Below are positions 46,434 to 55,383 of a DNA stretch of 64,000 nt, in pieces. The DNA lies in NCBI RefSeq assembly GCF_900116425.1, contig NZ_FPAS01000002.1, positions 266,537-330,536 of the forward strand. The letters are read 5' to 3'. Source of the stretch: Lishizhenia tianjinensis (GTDB taxonomy: Bacteria > Bacteroidota > Bacteroidia > Flavobacteriales_D > Crocinitomicaceae). The notes below the pieces were generated by a model. The model did not search any database, was not told the DNA's origin, and saw nothing but the letters and a program-made list of their open reading frames with translations. Numbering within the stretch: position 1 is the stretch's first letter; each line of letters begins with the position of its first letter. Both the position numbers and the translations under genes were made by a program.

Positions 46434-47111
46434 ATGAAAACGCTAAACATTGTAACCGTCTTAATTTTTTCCATTTTGTTGGTGAGTTGTGCTACCACAC
46501 CAGAATTTAACAAGAGAAAATATACGAAAGGAAGATTTCGAATTCCACACAATTTGAAAAAGCACAATGCAAAATCAGATGAAAAGGACGAATTGAATAT
46601 CATCCATGAAATCAAAAGAGAGGAAAACGGTTCTAAGGATTTGAAAATTCTTCATTCATCCAAAAAAACGACAATACCCAATAAAACAGAACAAAGGAAG
46701 AGAGAGGTCGAATTTACTGTTGAAGGTGTTACTGATGCTAAAAGAGAAGCACGTAGAATAGAATTTGAAAAGGATAGTAAAAAGAAAGTTTCTAGTAAAG
46801 AAGATGTAATTTCCGAATTAATTAATGAATTGAATGACTCAGAAGAACCTCAAAAAAATAAAACGGAATCAAGAGCAAACTTAGCTTTGGTGTTCGGGTT
46901 GTTAAGTTGGGCAGGCTTCTTTTATCCATTGTTTTTTCTTTTCAGTTTTGTTGGATTCATTTTTGGAATTTTCACACTGACGGCCACAGATTATACAAAG
47001 AAGGATAGAAATAGAGCTCTTTTTGGTATAGTCACTTTTATCCTGTTAACCTTAGTTTTTTCCTTCTTTCTTATAAAGTTACTTTGGATTGATGCCTTCT
47101 TTATTTTTTAA
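46434..47111 (+). CDS. Lipoprotein with C-terminal membrane segments, tandem paralogue 1
   Basis: 225 residues. The signal peptide ends in a lipobox (ILLVSC, Cys about 19) and is followed by the motif TTPEFNKRKYTKGRFRIPH, shared almost unchanged with the next gene. The middle (about 45-145) is charged and probably disordered. Two to three hydrophobic helices (about 147-225) close the protein and resemble a DUF4190-type tail. A lipid anchor plus C-terminal helices is an unusual combination: either the N-terminus is a third membrane anchor, or the protein spans the periplasm. I know the KRKYTKG motif from Bacteroidota lipoproteins without assigned function. Confidence 0.72.
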   Translation: MKTLNIVTVLIFSILLVSCATTPEFNKRKYTKGRFRIPHNLKKHNAKSDEKDELNIIHEIKREENGSKDLKILHSSKKTTIPNKTEQRKREVEFTVEGVTDAKREARRIEFEKDSKKKVSSKEDVISELINELNDSEEPQKNKTESRANLALVFGLLSWAGFFYPLFFLFSFVGFIFGIFTLTATDYTKKDRNRALFGIVTFILLTLVFSFFLIKLLWIDAFFIF

Positions 47112-47211
47112 CTGAAGAATACTCGAACAGGGTAAGGCTCTCATATCGATTAACAACTAAATTTTTGAAACACAACGCTGTGATTTAATTGCAGCTAAAT
47201 ACCTAACTGTC

Positions 47212-47901
47212 ATGAAACTACTTAATATTATAGCTTTAATGGTTACGACTATGCTTATCATAAGTTGTGCTACAACACCAGATTTTAATAAGAGAAGGTA
47301 TACGAAGGGCAAATTTCGTATACCGCATACCCTAAAAAAGTATAAGGGCGAAAAAGAAAAAGTAATCATCCCAATCAAGGATATTGAAAAAGTACCTGCC
47401 TTCAGTACAGATTCTATCTATGAATATCAATATTCAAGGGGGAAGGAGATAGAAGAGGCTACCGTGAATAAAGAATATACAATCCGAGGTAGTAGTAATT
47501 ATAACACGGCCTTAAGTGAAAATAATCAACCTGCTGAAGTCACTTTAGATGTATATGAAGAGGAGGAACCTCAACCTGAAATTATTGTTGCAAATAATGA
47601 TGATAGTTTATTTGTTGAAATGACCGATGAGGAAGTTTCTGCAGCATTATCGGCAGAGAAAAAGGCAAAAGCGGGTTTAATACTAACAATAATTGGAGGA
47701 ATATTACTCTTTGGTATTTTTACAACCTTACTTGGCTTCCTCATCATGTTTATAGGATTGATTTTTTCCATTTGCTCGTTAGTTTCAACTTATAACACTC
47801 GAGAGGGAAGAAGAAAAGCATGGGCAAGCATGATACTATTTTTTGTTTTCCCCATACTCGCCTCAGGGTTAATAATTATCTCTTTTCTGCTCTTCTTTTA
47901 A
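47212..47901 (+). CDS. Lipoprotein with C-terminal membrane segments, tandem paralogue 2
   Basis: 229 residues, same layout as its upstream neighbour: lipobox LIISC (Cys about 19), TTPDFNKRRYTKGKFRIPH, an acidic variable middle (about 50-145, QPAEVTLDVYEEEEPQPE) and C-terminal helices (about 150-229, AGLILTIIGGILLFGIF and FLIMFIGLIFSICSLVSTY). The N-terminal 40 residues are close to identical in pattern, while the middle is not alignable by eye. This points to an old duplication with fast divergence of the linker. The 3' end meets the end of mfd without a gap. Confidence 0.72.
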   Translation: MKLLNIIALMVTTMLIISCATTPDFNKRRYTKGKFRIPHTLKKYKGEKEKVIIPIKDIEKVPAFSTDSIYEYQYSRGKEIEEATVNKEYTIRGSSNYNTALSENNQPAEVTLDVYEEEEPQPEIIVANNDDSLFVEMTDEEVSAALSAEKKAKAGLILTIIGGILLFGIFTTLLGFLIMFIGLIFSICSLVSTYNTREGRRKAWASMILFFVFPILASGLIIISFLLFF

Positions 47902-50900
47902 TCATATTTCCTCCAAACTACTCAGCGCTTGATCTATGCTTGTAATATCGGTGTAGATCAGTCTGAGTTTGTCGTTCTTCTCACTCATTTTAACTCCTTT
48001 AGGAGCTTTTTGGATGTAGTTCAAAATACGTGTAAAGTGTGCACTTTGGAAATACATGCTTTGTGGATTGGAAATGAAATAGCCTATCATTTTACCTGAT
48101 TTCAAGACCAATTTTTCAAAACCAATTTCTTTAGCCGTCCACCTTAATTTCATGGATTGCATCAATTCTTCTACTTCAGAAGGGATAGGGCCAAACCTAT
48201 CTTTTAATCTCTCTTTAAATGCATCTAAACTTTGCTGATTCTCCAAGTTATCGAGCTCTTGATACAAGGCCAAACGCTCTGCAACGTTGTTTACATAATC
48301 GTCTGGGATACGGATTTCCATGTCCGTTTCTAATTGGGTTTCTTTCACAAACTGATTGAAATCATCCGTATTTCTTTCCTCAAAAAGTTGTTTGAATTCA
48401 CTTTCTCTTAATTCTTCTATGGCTTCATTCAAGATCTTCTGATACATATCGAATCCTATATCTGAAATGAATCCACTCTGCTCTCCACCCAGTAGATTTC
48501 CTGCCCCACGTATGTCTAAATCTTTCATGGCAATGTTGAAACCTGAACCTAAATCTGAGAACTGTACCAAAGCTTCCAATCGTTTTCTAGCTTCGGAAGT
48601 CATCATGTCAAACCTCGGTGCTATCAAATAACAGAATCCTTTTTTATTCGATCGACCTACACGACCTCTTAATTGGTGAAGGTCACTCAATCCAAAGTTA
48701 TTGGCATTGTTGATAATTATGGTATTGGCATTTGAAATATCAATTCCTGATTCAATGATGGTTGTTGCAAGCAAGACGTCGTATTCTCCTTCTATGAAAT
48801 CCATCATGATTTTTTCCAACTCTTTTCCTTCCATTTGTCCGTGACCAATGGCGACGCGTACACCTGGACAAAGTCGTTGAATCATTCCAGAGATTTCTTT
48901 GATGTTGGCCAATCGGTTGTGTACGAAATATACTTGTCCACCACGACTCACCTCATAAGCAATAGCATCTCTGATTTGTTCTTCGTTGAACTGAATCACT
49001 TCCGTTAATACCGGTTGACGGTTTGGGGGAGGTGTATTGATAATACTTAAATCTCGCGCTCCCATTAAAGAGAATTGAAGGGTTCTTGGAATAGGTGTAG
49101 CTGTTAGTGTTAACGTATCTACTGTAGCTTTTAAAGTTTTTAATTTGTCTTTAACAGCCACACCAAACTTTTGCTCCTCATCAATAATCATTAGTCCGAG
49201 ATCCTTAAACTTCACACTTTTTCCGACGATTTTATGGGTTCCTACTAAAATGTCTACTTTACCCTCAGCAAGATTCTTTAAGGTCTCGTTGTTCTGTTTG
49301 GTAGATTTAAATCTGTTGATATAATCTACCGTAACTGGAAAATCTTTTAATCGATCTCTAAAACTTCTGTAGTGTTGTAAAGACAGAATTGTAGTGGGTA
49401 CCAAAACAGCCACTTGCTTACCATCTGTTGCCGCTTTGAACGCTGCACGAATGGCAATTTCTGTTTTACCAAATCCAACATCTCCACAGACCAATCTATC
49501 CATTGGAGTTTCTTTCTCCATATCTTCTTTTACAGCTTCAGTCGCTTTTAATTGATCGGGAGTATCTTCATAAATAAAGGAGGCCTCTAACTCATTTTGT
49601 AAATAAGTGTCGGGTGAGTATGCAAATCCAACTTGTGATTTTCTTTTCGCGTATAATTGAATCAAATCGAAGGCAATTTCCTTGATCTTCTTCTTGGTTT
49701 TCTTCTTTAAATTGGCCCAAGCTTGCGTTCCTAATTTATTCATTTTAGGAACCGTTCCATCCTTACCGGTAAACTTAGAAATACGGTGTAAGGAGTGAAT
49801 ACTTACGTACAACACATCATTGTCTTTATAAACCAAACGAATAGCTTCTTGAGGCTTTCCATTAACATCTATGGTTTGCAAACCCGAGAATTGACCAACA
49901 CCATGGTCGATGTGTGTTACATAATCTCCCTTCTGAAGGTTGTACACTTCTTTAAGCGTTAACGCTTGTTTGGCCTGTCTAAAACCTTCTTTTAATCTAA
50001 ATCTATGGAAACGCTCAAAGATTTGGTGGTCTGTATAACAGGTGAGTTTTAAATCAGGAGAAATGAATCCTTCATGCAATGCAAAATTCATCGATGAGAA
50101 TTCAACTTCACCACCTATATCCTTAAAAATATCATGTAAACGCTCAATTTGTTTAGGCTGGTTAGAGAAAATCAAATTCGTAAAGTTGACTTTCTTTCTC
50201 GCTATTAAATCTTCACGTAGTAATTCAAAGTTTTTATTGAAGGCAGGGTGAGGTTGGAATTTGAAATCAACACTGTCATCTGCTTGAAAATGATAATCAG
50301 GTCCAAATTCTATGGATGAGAAGTTTTCAAGTTGTTTGGTCCATTCAGCTTTGTGTAAGAATAGTTCACTTGGTTTTCCTCTTTTTACAGGTGAATCAGC
50401 TAATTCTGTGTAGATTTTAGTCGCTTTGTCATGCTCTGCTTTGAGTGTGCTTTCCACCATTTTATTGGACGCCAACCATAGAGTGGAGTGTTCGCCAACG
50501 TATTCTAAAATACTTCCATTCATTTCCTCCATTAAGCTGCCCTGGACATTTGGAATGATGGAGAAAAACTCATGAGCGTGTATGGAAAGTTGAGACACGG
50601 GGTCAAAGGTTCTAATGGTGTCTACTTCATCGCCGAAAAACTCAACTCGGAAAGGATAGTCATTAGAAAAAGAATAGATATCAACGATTCCTCCTCTTAC
50701 AGAAAATTGCCCGGGCTCATAAACGAAATCAACGATTTCAAATCCATATTCATGAAGTACTTCTGTTAAAAAATCTATAGAATACTCTTTTCCTTTTTCA
50801 ATTTTGAAGGTATTCTCTGATAATCTTTTTTTCGTAGGGATTTTTTCAACTAATGCTTTGGGATAGGTGATGATCCAAGTGTTCGTCCCCTTGTTTACCT

Positions 50901-51234
50901 TGTCCAAAACTTCAGCTCTAGCTACAACGTTGGCATTGTCGGTAGACTCCAATTGGTACGGTGTTCTGTAAGAAGCGGGGTAGAACAAAATATGGGTTGC
51001 ATCTGGATATAATCCCTGTAAATCGTTTAAAAAGTAAGCAGCTTTTTCTTTGTCTTCTAAGATGAATAGGTGGTGTCCTGGAACCTGACTTGCCATCGCT
51101 CCTGCCAAGATTGACTTTGAAGAGCCTATCAATCCTTTCCAATGTATTCTACTGCCTACATATTGTAATTTGTCTGCAGTAGTTTGTAGTTGAGGAGAAT
51201 TTGTAAAGTGCTCTTTAAAGGTCTTGATATCCAT
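47902..51234 (-). CDS. mfd: Transcription-repair coupling factor Mfd
   Basis: 1110 residues from the ATG at 51234. Mfd pushes stalled RNA polymerase off DNA and recruits UvrA. Seen in order: UvrB-like domain 1 (about 30-320), the CarD-like RNA polymerase interaction domain (YVTHIDHGVGQFSGLQ near 445), the SF2 motor with Walker A GDVGFGKTEIAIRAA (about 585), the DEEQ box IIDEEQKFGV (about 690) and RecG-like motif VLLATTIIESGIDISNANT (about 815), and a TRCF C-terminal domain (about 970-1090). An upstream in-frame start at 51288 is excluded because the -7 box overlaps it. Confidence 0.97.
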   Translation of the reverse strand: MDIKTFKEHFTNSPQLQTTADKLQYVGSRIHWKGLIGSSKSILAGAMASQVPGHHLFILEDKEKAAYFLNDLQGLYPDATHILFYPASYRTPYQLESTDNANVVARAEVLDKVNKGTNTWIITYPKALVEKIPTKKRLSENTFKIEKGKEYSIDFLTEVLHEYGFEIVDFVYEPGQFSVRGGIVDIYSFSNDYPFRVEFFGDEVDTIRTFDPVSQLSIHAHEFFSIIPNVQGSLMEEMNGSILEYVGEHSTLWLASNKMVESTLKAEHDKATKIYTELADSPVKRGKPSELFLHKAEWTKQLENFSSIEFGPDYHFQADDSVDFKFQPHPAFNKNFELLREDLIARKKVNFTNLIFSNQPKQIERLHDIFKDIGGEVEFSSMNFALHEGFISPDLKLTCYTDHQIFERFHRFRLKEGFRQAKQALTLKEVYNLQKGDYVTHIDHGVGQFSGLQTIDVNGKPQEAIRLVYKDNDVLYVSIHSLHRISKFTGKDGTVPKMNKLGTQAWANLKKKTKKKIKEIAFDLIQLYAKRKSQVGFAYSPDTYLQNELEASFIYEDTPDQLKATEAVKEDMEKETPMDRLVCGDVGFGKTEIAIRAAFKAATDGKQVAVLVPTTILSLQHYRSFRDRLKDFPVTVDYINRFKSTKQNNETLKNLAEGKVDILVGTHKIVGKSVKFKDLGLMIIDEEQKFGVAVKDKLKTLKATVDTLTLTATPIPRTLQFSLMGARDLSIINTPPPNRQPVLTEVIQFNEEQIRDAIAYEVSRGGQVYFVHNRLANIKEISGMIQRLCPGVRVAIGHGQMEGKELEKIMMDFIEGEYDVLLATTIIESGIDISNANTIIINNANNFGLSDLHQLRGRVGRSNKKGFCYLIAPRFDMMTSEARKRLEALVQFSDLGSGFNIAMKDLDIRGAGNLLGGEQSGFISDIGFDMYQKILNEAIEELRESEFKQLFEERNTDDFNQFVKETQLETDMEIRIPDDYVNNVAERLALYQELDNLENQQSLDAFKERLKDRFGPIPSEVEELMQSMKLRWTAKEIGFEKLVLKSGKMIGYFISNPQSMYFQSAHFTRILNYIQKAPKGVKMSEKNDKLRLIYTDITSIDQALSSLEEI

Positions 51235-51636
51235 CTTAAAAATAAATTTGGGTTTCCCCGTAATGCTTGTAAAACGATTGGGCCTCAAATATAAGAAGTA
51301 AAAAGAGAAAGCTTAAGACACGTGGTTTACAAGATGATTTTTTGTGAAGGAATCAAAGAATTGTAAAAAGAACTATTTTTTCTTGATTGGTCGCATAATT
51401 GCCAGGTAGAACATCCCTTTAAAATAAGGGGTTTTCTATCGAATCATGAGAGGGGTAGTGACTAATTCATGTATTAGTTTTAAGAATATCTAAAATTTCA
51501 ATAAAGTTTTATTGTGAAAGATTGGCTGGAGATTTAGTAATTTCAGCTGTTTTAGCTTTTGGCAAACATGCGACTAATCAAGGTTTGAAATTCAAAAAAA
51601 TCCAAAACTCAATTCAATAATCACGCATTATTCTCC
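51235..51636. other. 400-bp intergenic region between mfd and ABC exporter
   Basis: Contains the mfd promoter and an unassigned hairpin (CCCTT-TAAAAT-AAGGG then TTTT, near 51416-51432). No gene supported. Confidence 0.5.
51286..51293 (-). promoter_or_regulatory. mfd: -7 promoter box of mfd
   Basis: TATATTTG on the minus strand, perfect TAnnTTTG, about 51 bases before the ATG at 51234. Confidence 0.5.
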
Positions 51637-53484
51637 TTAGTTAATTCCCTGTAAACTTGTCAATCTATGGTAAAACCCTTCTTTTTGCAACAACTCTTCA
51701 TGCGTACCACGCTCTACAATTTCACCTTTATTCAACACCAAAATTACATCCGCATTTTTAATGGTACTTAGGCGGTGAGCAATGACCAATGAAGTTCTAT
51801 TTTGCATTAATTTGTTTAATGCATCCTGAACTTGTTTTTCACTTTCTGTATCCAAAGCAGAAGTTGCCTCATCCAAAATCATGATAGGTGGATTCTTTAA
51901 TACTGCTCGAGCTATACTTACACGTTGTTTTTGTCCTCCAGAAAGTTTATTACCGCGTTCTCCAATGTTGGTGTCGTAACCATCTTCTAACTCCATGATG
52001 AAATTGTGTGCATTGGCAATTTTAGCAGCTTCAATTATCTCTTCACGGGTTGCATTTGGCATACCAAAGGCAATGTTGCTAGCCACGGTATCGTTGAACA
52101 GTATAGATTCCTGACTCACAATACCAATTTGAGCTCTTAAATCTTCTAAAGTAAATTCTCTGATATCGGTTTGGTCGAAAAGTATTTGGCCAGACTTAAC
52201 ATCGTAAAAGCGGGGAAGCAAATCCGCTAACGTAGATTTTCCACTTCCAGATTCTCCAACCAAGGCAACAGTTTTACCTTTTTGTATATCAAAAGAGACC
52301 TGCTTGATTACTTCTTCATCCTTGTAAGCAAAGGAAATATTATCAAATCGAATTTTATCATTCAATCCTTCCATCTTCTTTGGAGAGGTCGGATCCATAA
52401 TTTTTTCATTGGTGTTCAGCGTTTCATCAATTCTATCTTGGGAGGCCTTTGCTTTATTCATATTACCTATGTTCTTAGCTACAGCTTGTATAGGCACCAA
52501 TAATTGAGAGAAGACGATGATGAATCCCATAAATTCTTCACCGGTAAACCCATCCTGTCCTGTTCCATCCAAAATCATGTTTCCACCGAACCAAACTATA
52601 CCTATCATTACAGCGGCTCCTAAAAATTCATTTAAAGGAGAACTCAAGTCTTTCTTTCTAAAGGTTTTGGTGATCAATTTTTGATGGCGCAAGTTAATTG
52701 CCGCAAATTTTTCTACGGCTTTTCCAGTGGCGTTAAATCCTTTCACGATTCTAATTCCTCCCAAATATTCATCCAGGAAAGAAAATAGAACTCCCATTTG
52801 TTCTTGACCTTGTTTAGCGGTACGTTTTAAACTTTTGGCAATTCTTGAAATGACCAAAGCAGAAAGTGGAAGTAGAATAAAAGAGAAGAGTGTAAGTCCG
52901 GGACTCCAGTAAATTAAAACAGAAACGGTGATGATTATCGAAATCGGATCTCTAAACAACAACTCCAACATGGCAACAACCGCAATTTCAATTTCATTAA
53001 CGTCGGCGTTCATTCTTGCCATTAAATCTCCTTTTTTCTCTTCGGTGAAAAAGGACATCGGTAGGCGCATAGATTTATTGAACAGTGCATCTCTATAATC
53101 TCTAACTACGGCCATACGCAATTGAGACTGGTTGTAAATGGCGATATAACGAAATAGGTTCTTTAAGAAAAAGGCAGCTAACACAGAGCAACAAACAAAA
53201 AATAGAGCTTCCTTCGGACCTCTATCTACCATACTTTGCATAAAAAACTTGTAAGCGTCTTTTACATATTCTACAAATGCAATAGGGTTGGTTGCTTCTA
53301 AAACGGGTTCACTTACGCGTGTAATTTCCTCATCTCCTTTGGGGAAAATAAGTTGTAAAAAAGGTACAAAAAGAACCAAAGAAACTAAGTTGAAAATAAC
53401 GTATAATAAGTTGGAAAATATCGTGATTAATGCAAGGGCTTTATACTTAAATGTGGCCTTGTATATTTTGAATAACTGCTTCAT
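51637..53484 (-). CDS. MsbA-like ABC exporter (membrane plus ATPase)
   Basis: 615 residues from the ATG at 53484. Six helices form the N-terminal exporter domain (about 20-340). The nucleotide-binding domain follows with Walker A GESGSGKST (about 410), the signature LSGGQKQRVSIARAVL (about 515) and Walker B PIMILDEATSALD (about 537), then the switch His in IAHRLST. A homodimeric half-transporter, likely a lipid A or lipid flippase of MsbA type, though drug export cannot be excluded. The start fits a -7 box 9 bases upstream, which overlaps an alternative start at 53496. Divergent from rbfA. Confidence 0.88.
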   Translation of the reverse strand: MKQLFKIYKATFKYKALALITIFSNLLYVIFNLVSLVLFVPFLQLIFPKGDEEITRVSEPVLEATNPIAFVEYVKDAYKFFMQSMVDRGPKEALFFVCCSVLAAFFLKNLFRYIAIYNQSQLRMAVVRDYRDALFNKSMRLPMSFFTEEKKGDLMARMNADVNEIEIAVVAMLELLFRDPISIIITVSVLIYWSPGLTLFSFILLPLSALVISRIAKSLKRTAKQGQEQMGVLFSFLDEYLGGIRIVKGFNATGKAVEKFAAINLRHQKLITKTFRKKDLSSPLNEFLGAAVMIGIVWFGGNMILDGTGQDGFTGEEFMGFIIVFSQLLVPIQAVAKNIGNMNKAKASQDRIDETLNTNEKIMDPTSPKKMEGLNDKIRFDNISFAYKDEEVIKQVSFDIQKGKTVALVGESGSGKSTLADLLPRFYDVKSGQILFDQTDIREFTLEDLRAQIGIVSQESILFNDTVASNIAFGMPNATREEIIEAAKIANAHNFIMELEDGYDTNIGERGNKLSGGQKQRVSIARAVLKNPPIMILDEATSALDTESEKQVQDALNKLMQNRTSLVIAHRLSTIKNADVILVLNKGEIVERGTHEELLQKEGFYHRLTSLQGIN

Positions 53485-53493
53485 AATCTCTTG

Positions 53494-53501
53494 CAAAGAT
53501 A
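53494..53501 (-). promoter_or_regulatory. -7 promoter box of the ABC exporter
   Basis: TATCTTTG on the minus strand, 9 bases before the ATG at 53484. Confidence 0.5.
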
Positions 53502-53541
53502 GGTTTTTGTTTTTCTAGGTGAACACTATACAAACAATTCT

Positions 53542-53549
53542 TAATTTTG
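53542..53549 (+). promoter_or_regulatory. rbfA: -7 promoter box of rbfA
   Basis: TAATTTTG, perfect TAnnTTTG, ending 4 bases before the ATG. A leaderless transcript is predicted. Confidence 0.5.
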
Positions 53550-53553
53550 CGGT

Positions 53554-53889
53554 ATGGGAACTGTACGTCAAAATAGAATAGAGCAAGTAATACAACAAGA
53601 GTTATCTGGTGTTTTTCAAAGAAATGCTAGAGAATATTGTTTAGGTGCAATGGCAAGTGTAACGGTGGTTAGAGTAACTCCAGATTTGTCTTTGGCAAGA
53701 GTATACTTGAGTATATTTGCTGGACCTTCAAAAGAAGAAGTCTTAGAAAGCATCAGAGAGAATAAAGGAAAGATTAAAGCCGAATTAGGTAAGCGTTTGA
53801 AGAATATGAAGAAAATGCCCGACTTAATTTTTGATATTGATGATTCGTTAGATTACGCAATGAAGATAGACGAATTGTTGAAGCAATAA
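53554..53889 (+). CDS. rbfA: 30S ribosome-binding factor RbfA
   Basis: 111 residues, normal for RbfA, a KH-like protein that helps mature the 5' end of 16S rRNA and binds free 30S subunits. Visible: RIEQVIQQELSGVFQRNA (about 6-24), the VTVVRVTPDLSLARVYLSIF strands (about 35-54) and the final PDLIFDIDDSLDYAMKIDELL. Heads a short operon with the LolC/E-like permease 13 bases downstream. Confidence 0.95.
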   Translation: MGTVRQNRIEQVIQQELSGVFQRNAREYCLGAMASVTVVRVTPDLSLARVYLSIFAGPSKEEVLESIRENKGKIKAELGKRLKNMKKMPDLIFDIDDSLDYAMKIDELLKQ

Positions 53890-53902
53890 TCTCCCCTTTT
53901 AT

Positions 53903-55129
53903 TTGAACATATCATTTCACATAGCGCGCCGTTATTTTAAATCGAAGAAATCAACGAATATTATCAACCTTATTTCTAAGATAAGTGTAGTAGGTATTAT
54001 GGTTTCAACGATGGCGCTCATTGTGGTGCTTTCTGCCTTTAATGGTATAGAAAAAATTGTAGTTGGCCTTTACACTGATTTTGATACAGACCTAACCATT
54101 AGAAGCGAAAAAGGAAAAACCTTTAATCAATCCTTCCTCGATCTTGATACCCTACGAAATTTCGAAGGTGTGGACGGACTCTCCAGAGCACTTGAAGAAA
54201 TTGTAATCTTAAGAAAAGGTAATAAGTGGGTAAAAGCCCAGATGACAGGTGTAGATAGCAGTTTTCTGCGTATGTCTCACATGGAAAACCATTTGTATGA
54301 AGGTGATCCGAGTTTTAATTTTGAAGGTCTGCCCGTAGCATTATTCGGAGTTGGTTTACTCCAAAAATTAGACACTTACGTACCTCGTTTTGCAAATGAA
54401 AATAGTGTTTTATTCAACGTTCCCTTGCGTGAAGGTAAGTTTCGACCTGGTAAAAATCCTCTGAGTACAAAACACATTTATATAGGCGGAAGCATGAACT
54501 TTAACAAAGAGGTGAATGACGAACAAGTTGTTGTACCCTTTGAACTGGCAAATGAATTGTTGAATTACAGGGGGGATATCTCGGCTGTTTATTTGAGTGT
54601 TGATCCGGCTTACGATAATGAAGACATAAAAGAAGCTCTCTACAAAGTATTGCCGAAAGGTTTTGTGGTTAAAACGAATTTTGAGAAGAATGAACTCATT
54701 TTCAAAACTTCTAAGTCAGAACGCATCATTGTTATTTTTATATTGATTTTCATTTTCATACTCTCGAGCTTTAACCTTATTGCTTCCATAACGATGTTGT
54801 ATGTAGAAAAAAGGGACAACATTAAAACCCTTTACAGCATGGGTATAGATAAAGAAGCGATGTTTAAAGTTTTCTTTTACGAAGGACTTCTCATTAGCTT
54901 CAGAGGTATTCTTCTAGGTATACTTCTCGGTTATACCATCTGTGTACTTCAAATCAATTATGGCTTTGTAAAAATGCCGAATTCTAACGGTGAGTTTTTC
55001 CCCATTGCTTTAAAATGGATGGATGGACTTATGATAGTAGTATCAGCTCTATTTTTAGGGGTAATTGCTTCATACTTACCGAGTAGGTATTTGTTTAGAA
55101 AGCACGATAAAATTTATTTTCATCAATAA
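53903..55129 (+). CDS. FtsX/LolC-LolE family ABC permease
   Basis: 408 residues from a TTG codon. The N-terminal ARRYFKSKKSTNIINLISKISVVGIMVSTMA, with one helix (about 20-45), is the usual start of LolC/E-type permeases. A large periplasmic MacB-like domain (about 50-265) follows, then three helices (about 275-390) with the family pattern LIASITMLYVEKRDNIKTLYSMG. It probably works in lipoprotein release to the outer membrane with a LolD ATPase encoded elsewhere. Just downstream of rbfA on the same strand. Confidence 0.88.
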   Translation: MNISFHIARRYFKSKKSTNIINLISKISVVGIMVSTMALIVVLSAFNGIEKIVVGLYTDFDTDLTIRSEKGKTFNQSFLDLDTLRNFEGVDGLSRALEEIVILRKGNKWVKAQMTGVDSSFLRMSHMENHLYEGDPSFNFEGLPVALFGVGLLQKLDTYVPRFANENSVLFNVPLREGKFRPGKNPLSTKHIYIGGSMNFNKEVNDEQVVVPFELANELLNYRGDISAVYLSVDPAYDNEDIKEALYKVLPKGFVVKTNFEKNELIFKTSKSERIIVIFILIFIFILSSFNLIASITMLYVEKRDNIKTLYSMGIDKEAMFKVFFYEGLLISFRGILLGILLGYTICVLQINYGFVKMPNSNGEFFPIALKWMDGLMIVVSALFLGVIASYLPSRYLFRKHDKIYFHQ

Positions 55130-55283
55130 TGGGTGTACATATACCTGCATAATATTTGGTAAAAGTTTACACGTCTAATTGGTGAAATTGTTTTGTTCAT
55201 CCCAATTAATTGTTTTAACTTTCATCGCAAAAGCAACAATAGGCAAAAGTTAATAACATTGTCAGTAATTACATTTCATGGTT

Positions 55284-55317
55284 TAAGCGTTCTGTAGAAG
55301 TATGGAACGCTTTTTTT
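55284..55317 (+). terminator. Terminator of rbfA/permease operon
   Basis: AAGCGTTC/GAACGCTT stem and a seven-T run, about 155 bases after the permease stop. Confidence 0.85.
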
Positions 55318-55332
55318 ATGAAGTTATAAGGC

Positions 55333-55363
55333 AAAAAAAAAGGATGCAATTGCTTACATCCTT
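55333..55363 (-). terminator. Terminator of the M23 peptidase gene
   Basis: On the minus strand AAGGATG pairs with CATCCTT and continues into a long T-run, 20 bases beyond the stop. Confidence 0.85.
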
Positions 55364-55383
55364 CTATCCGTTCTATTTAAGAA

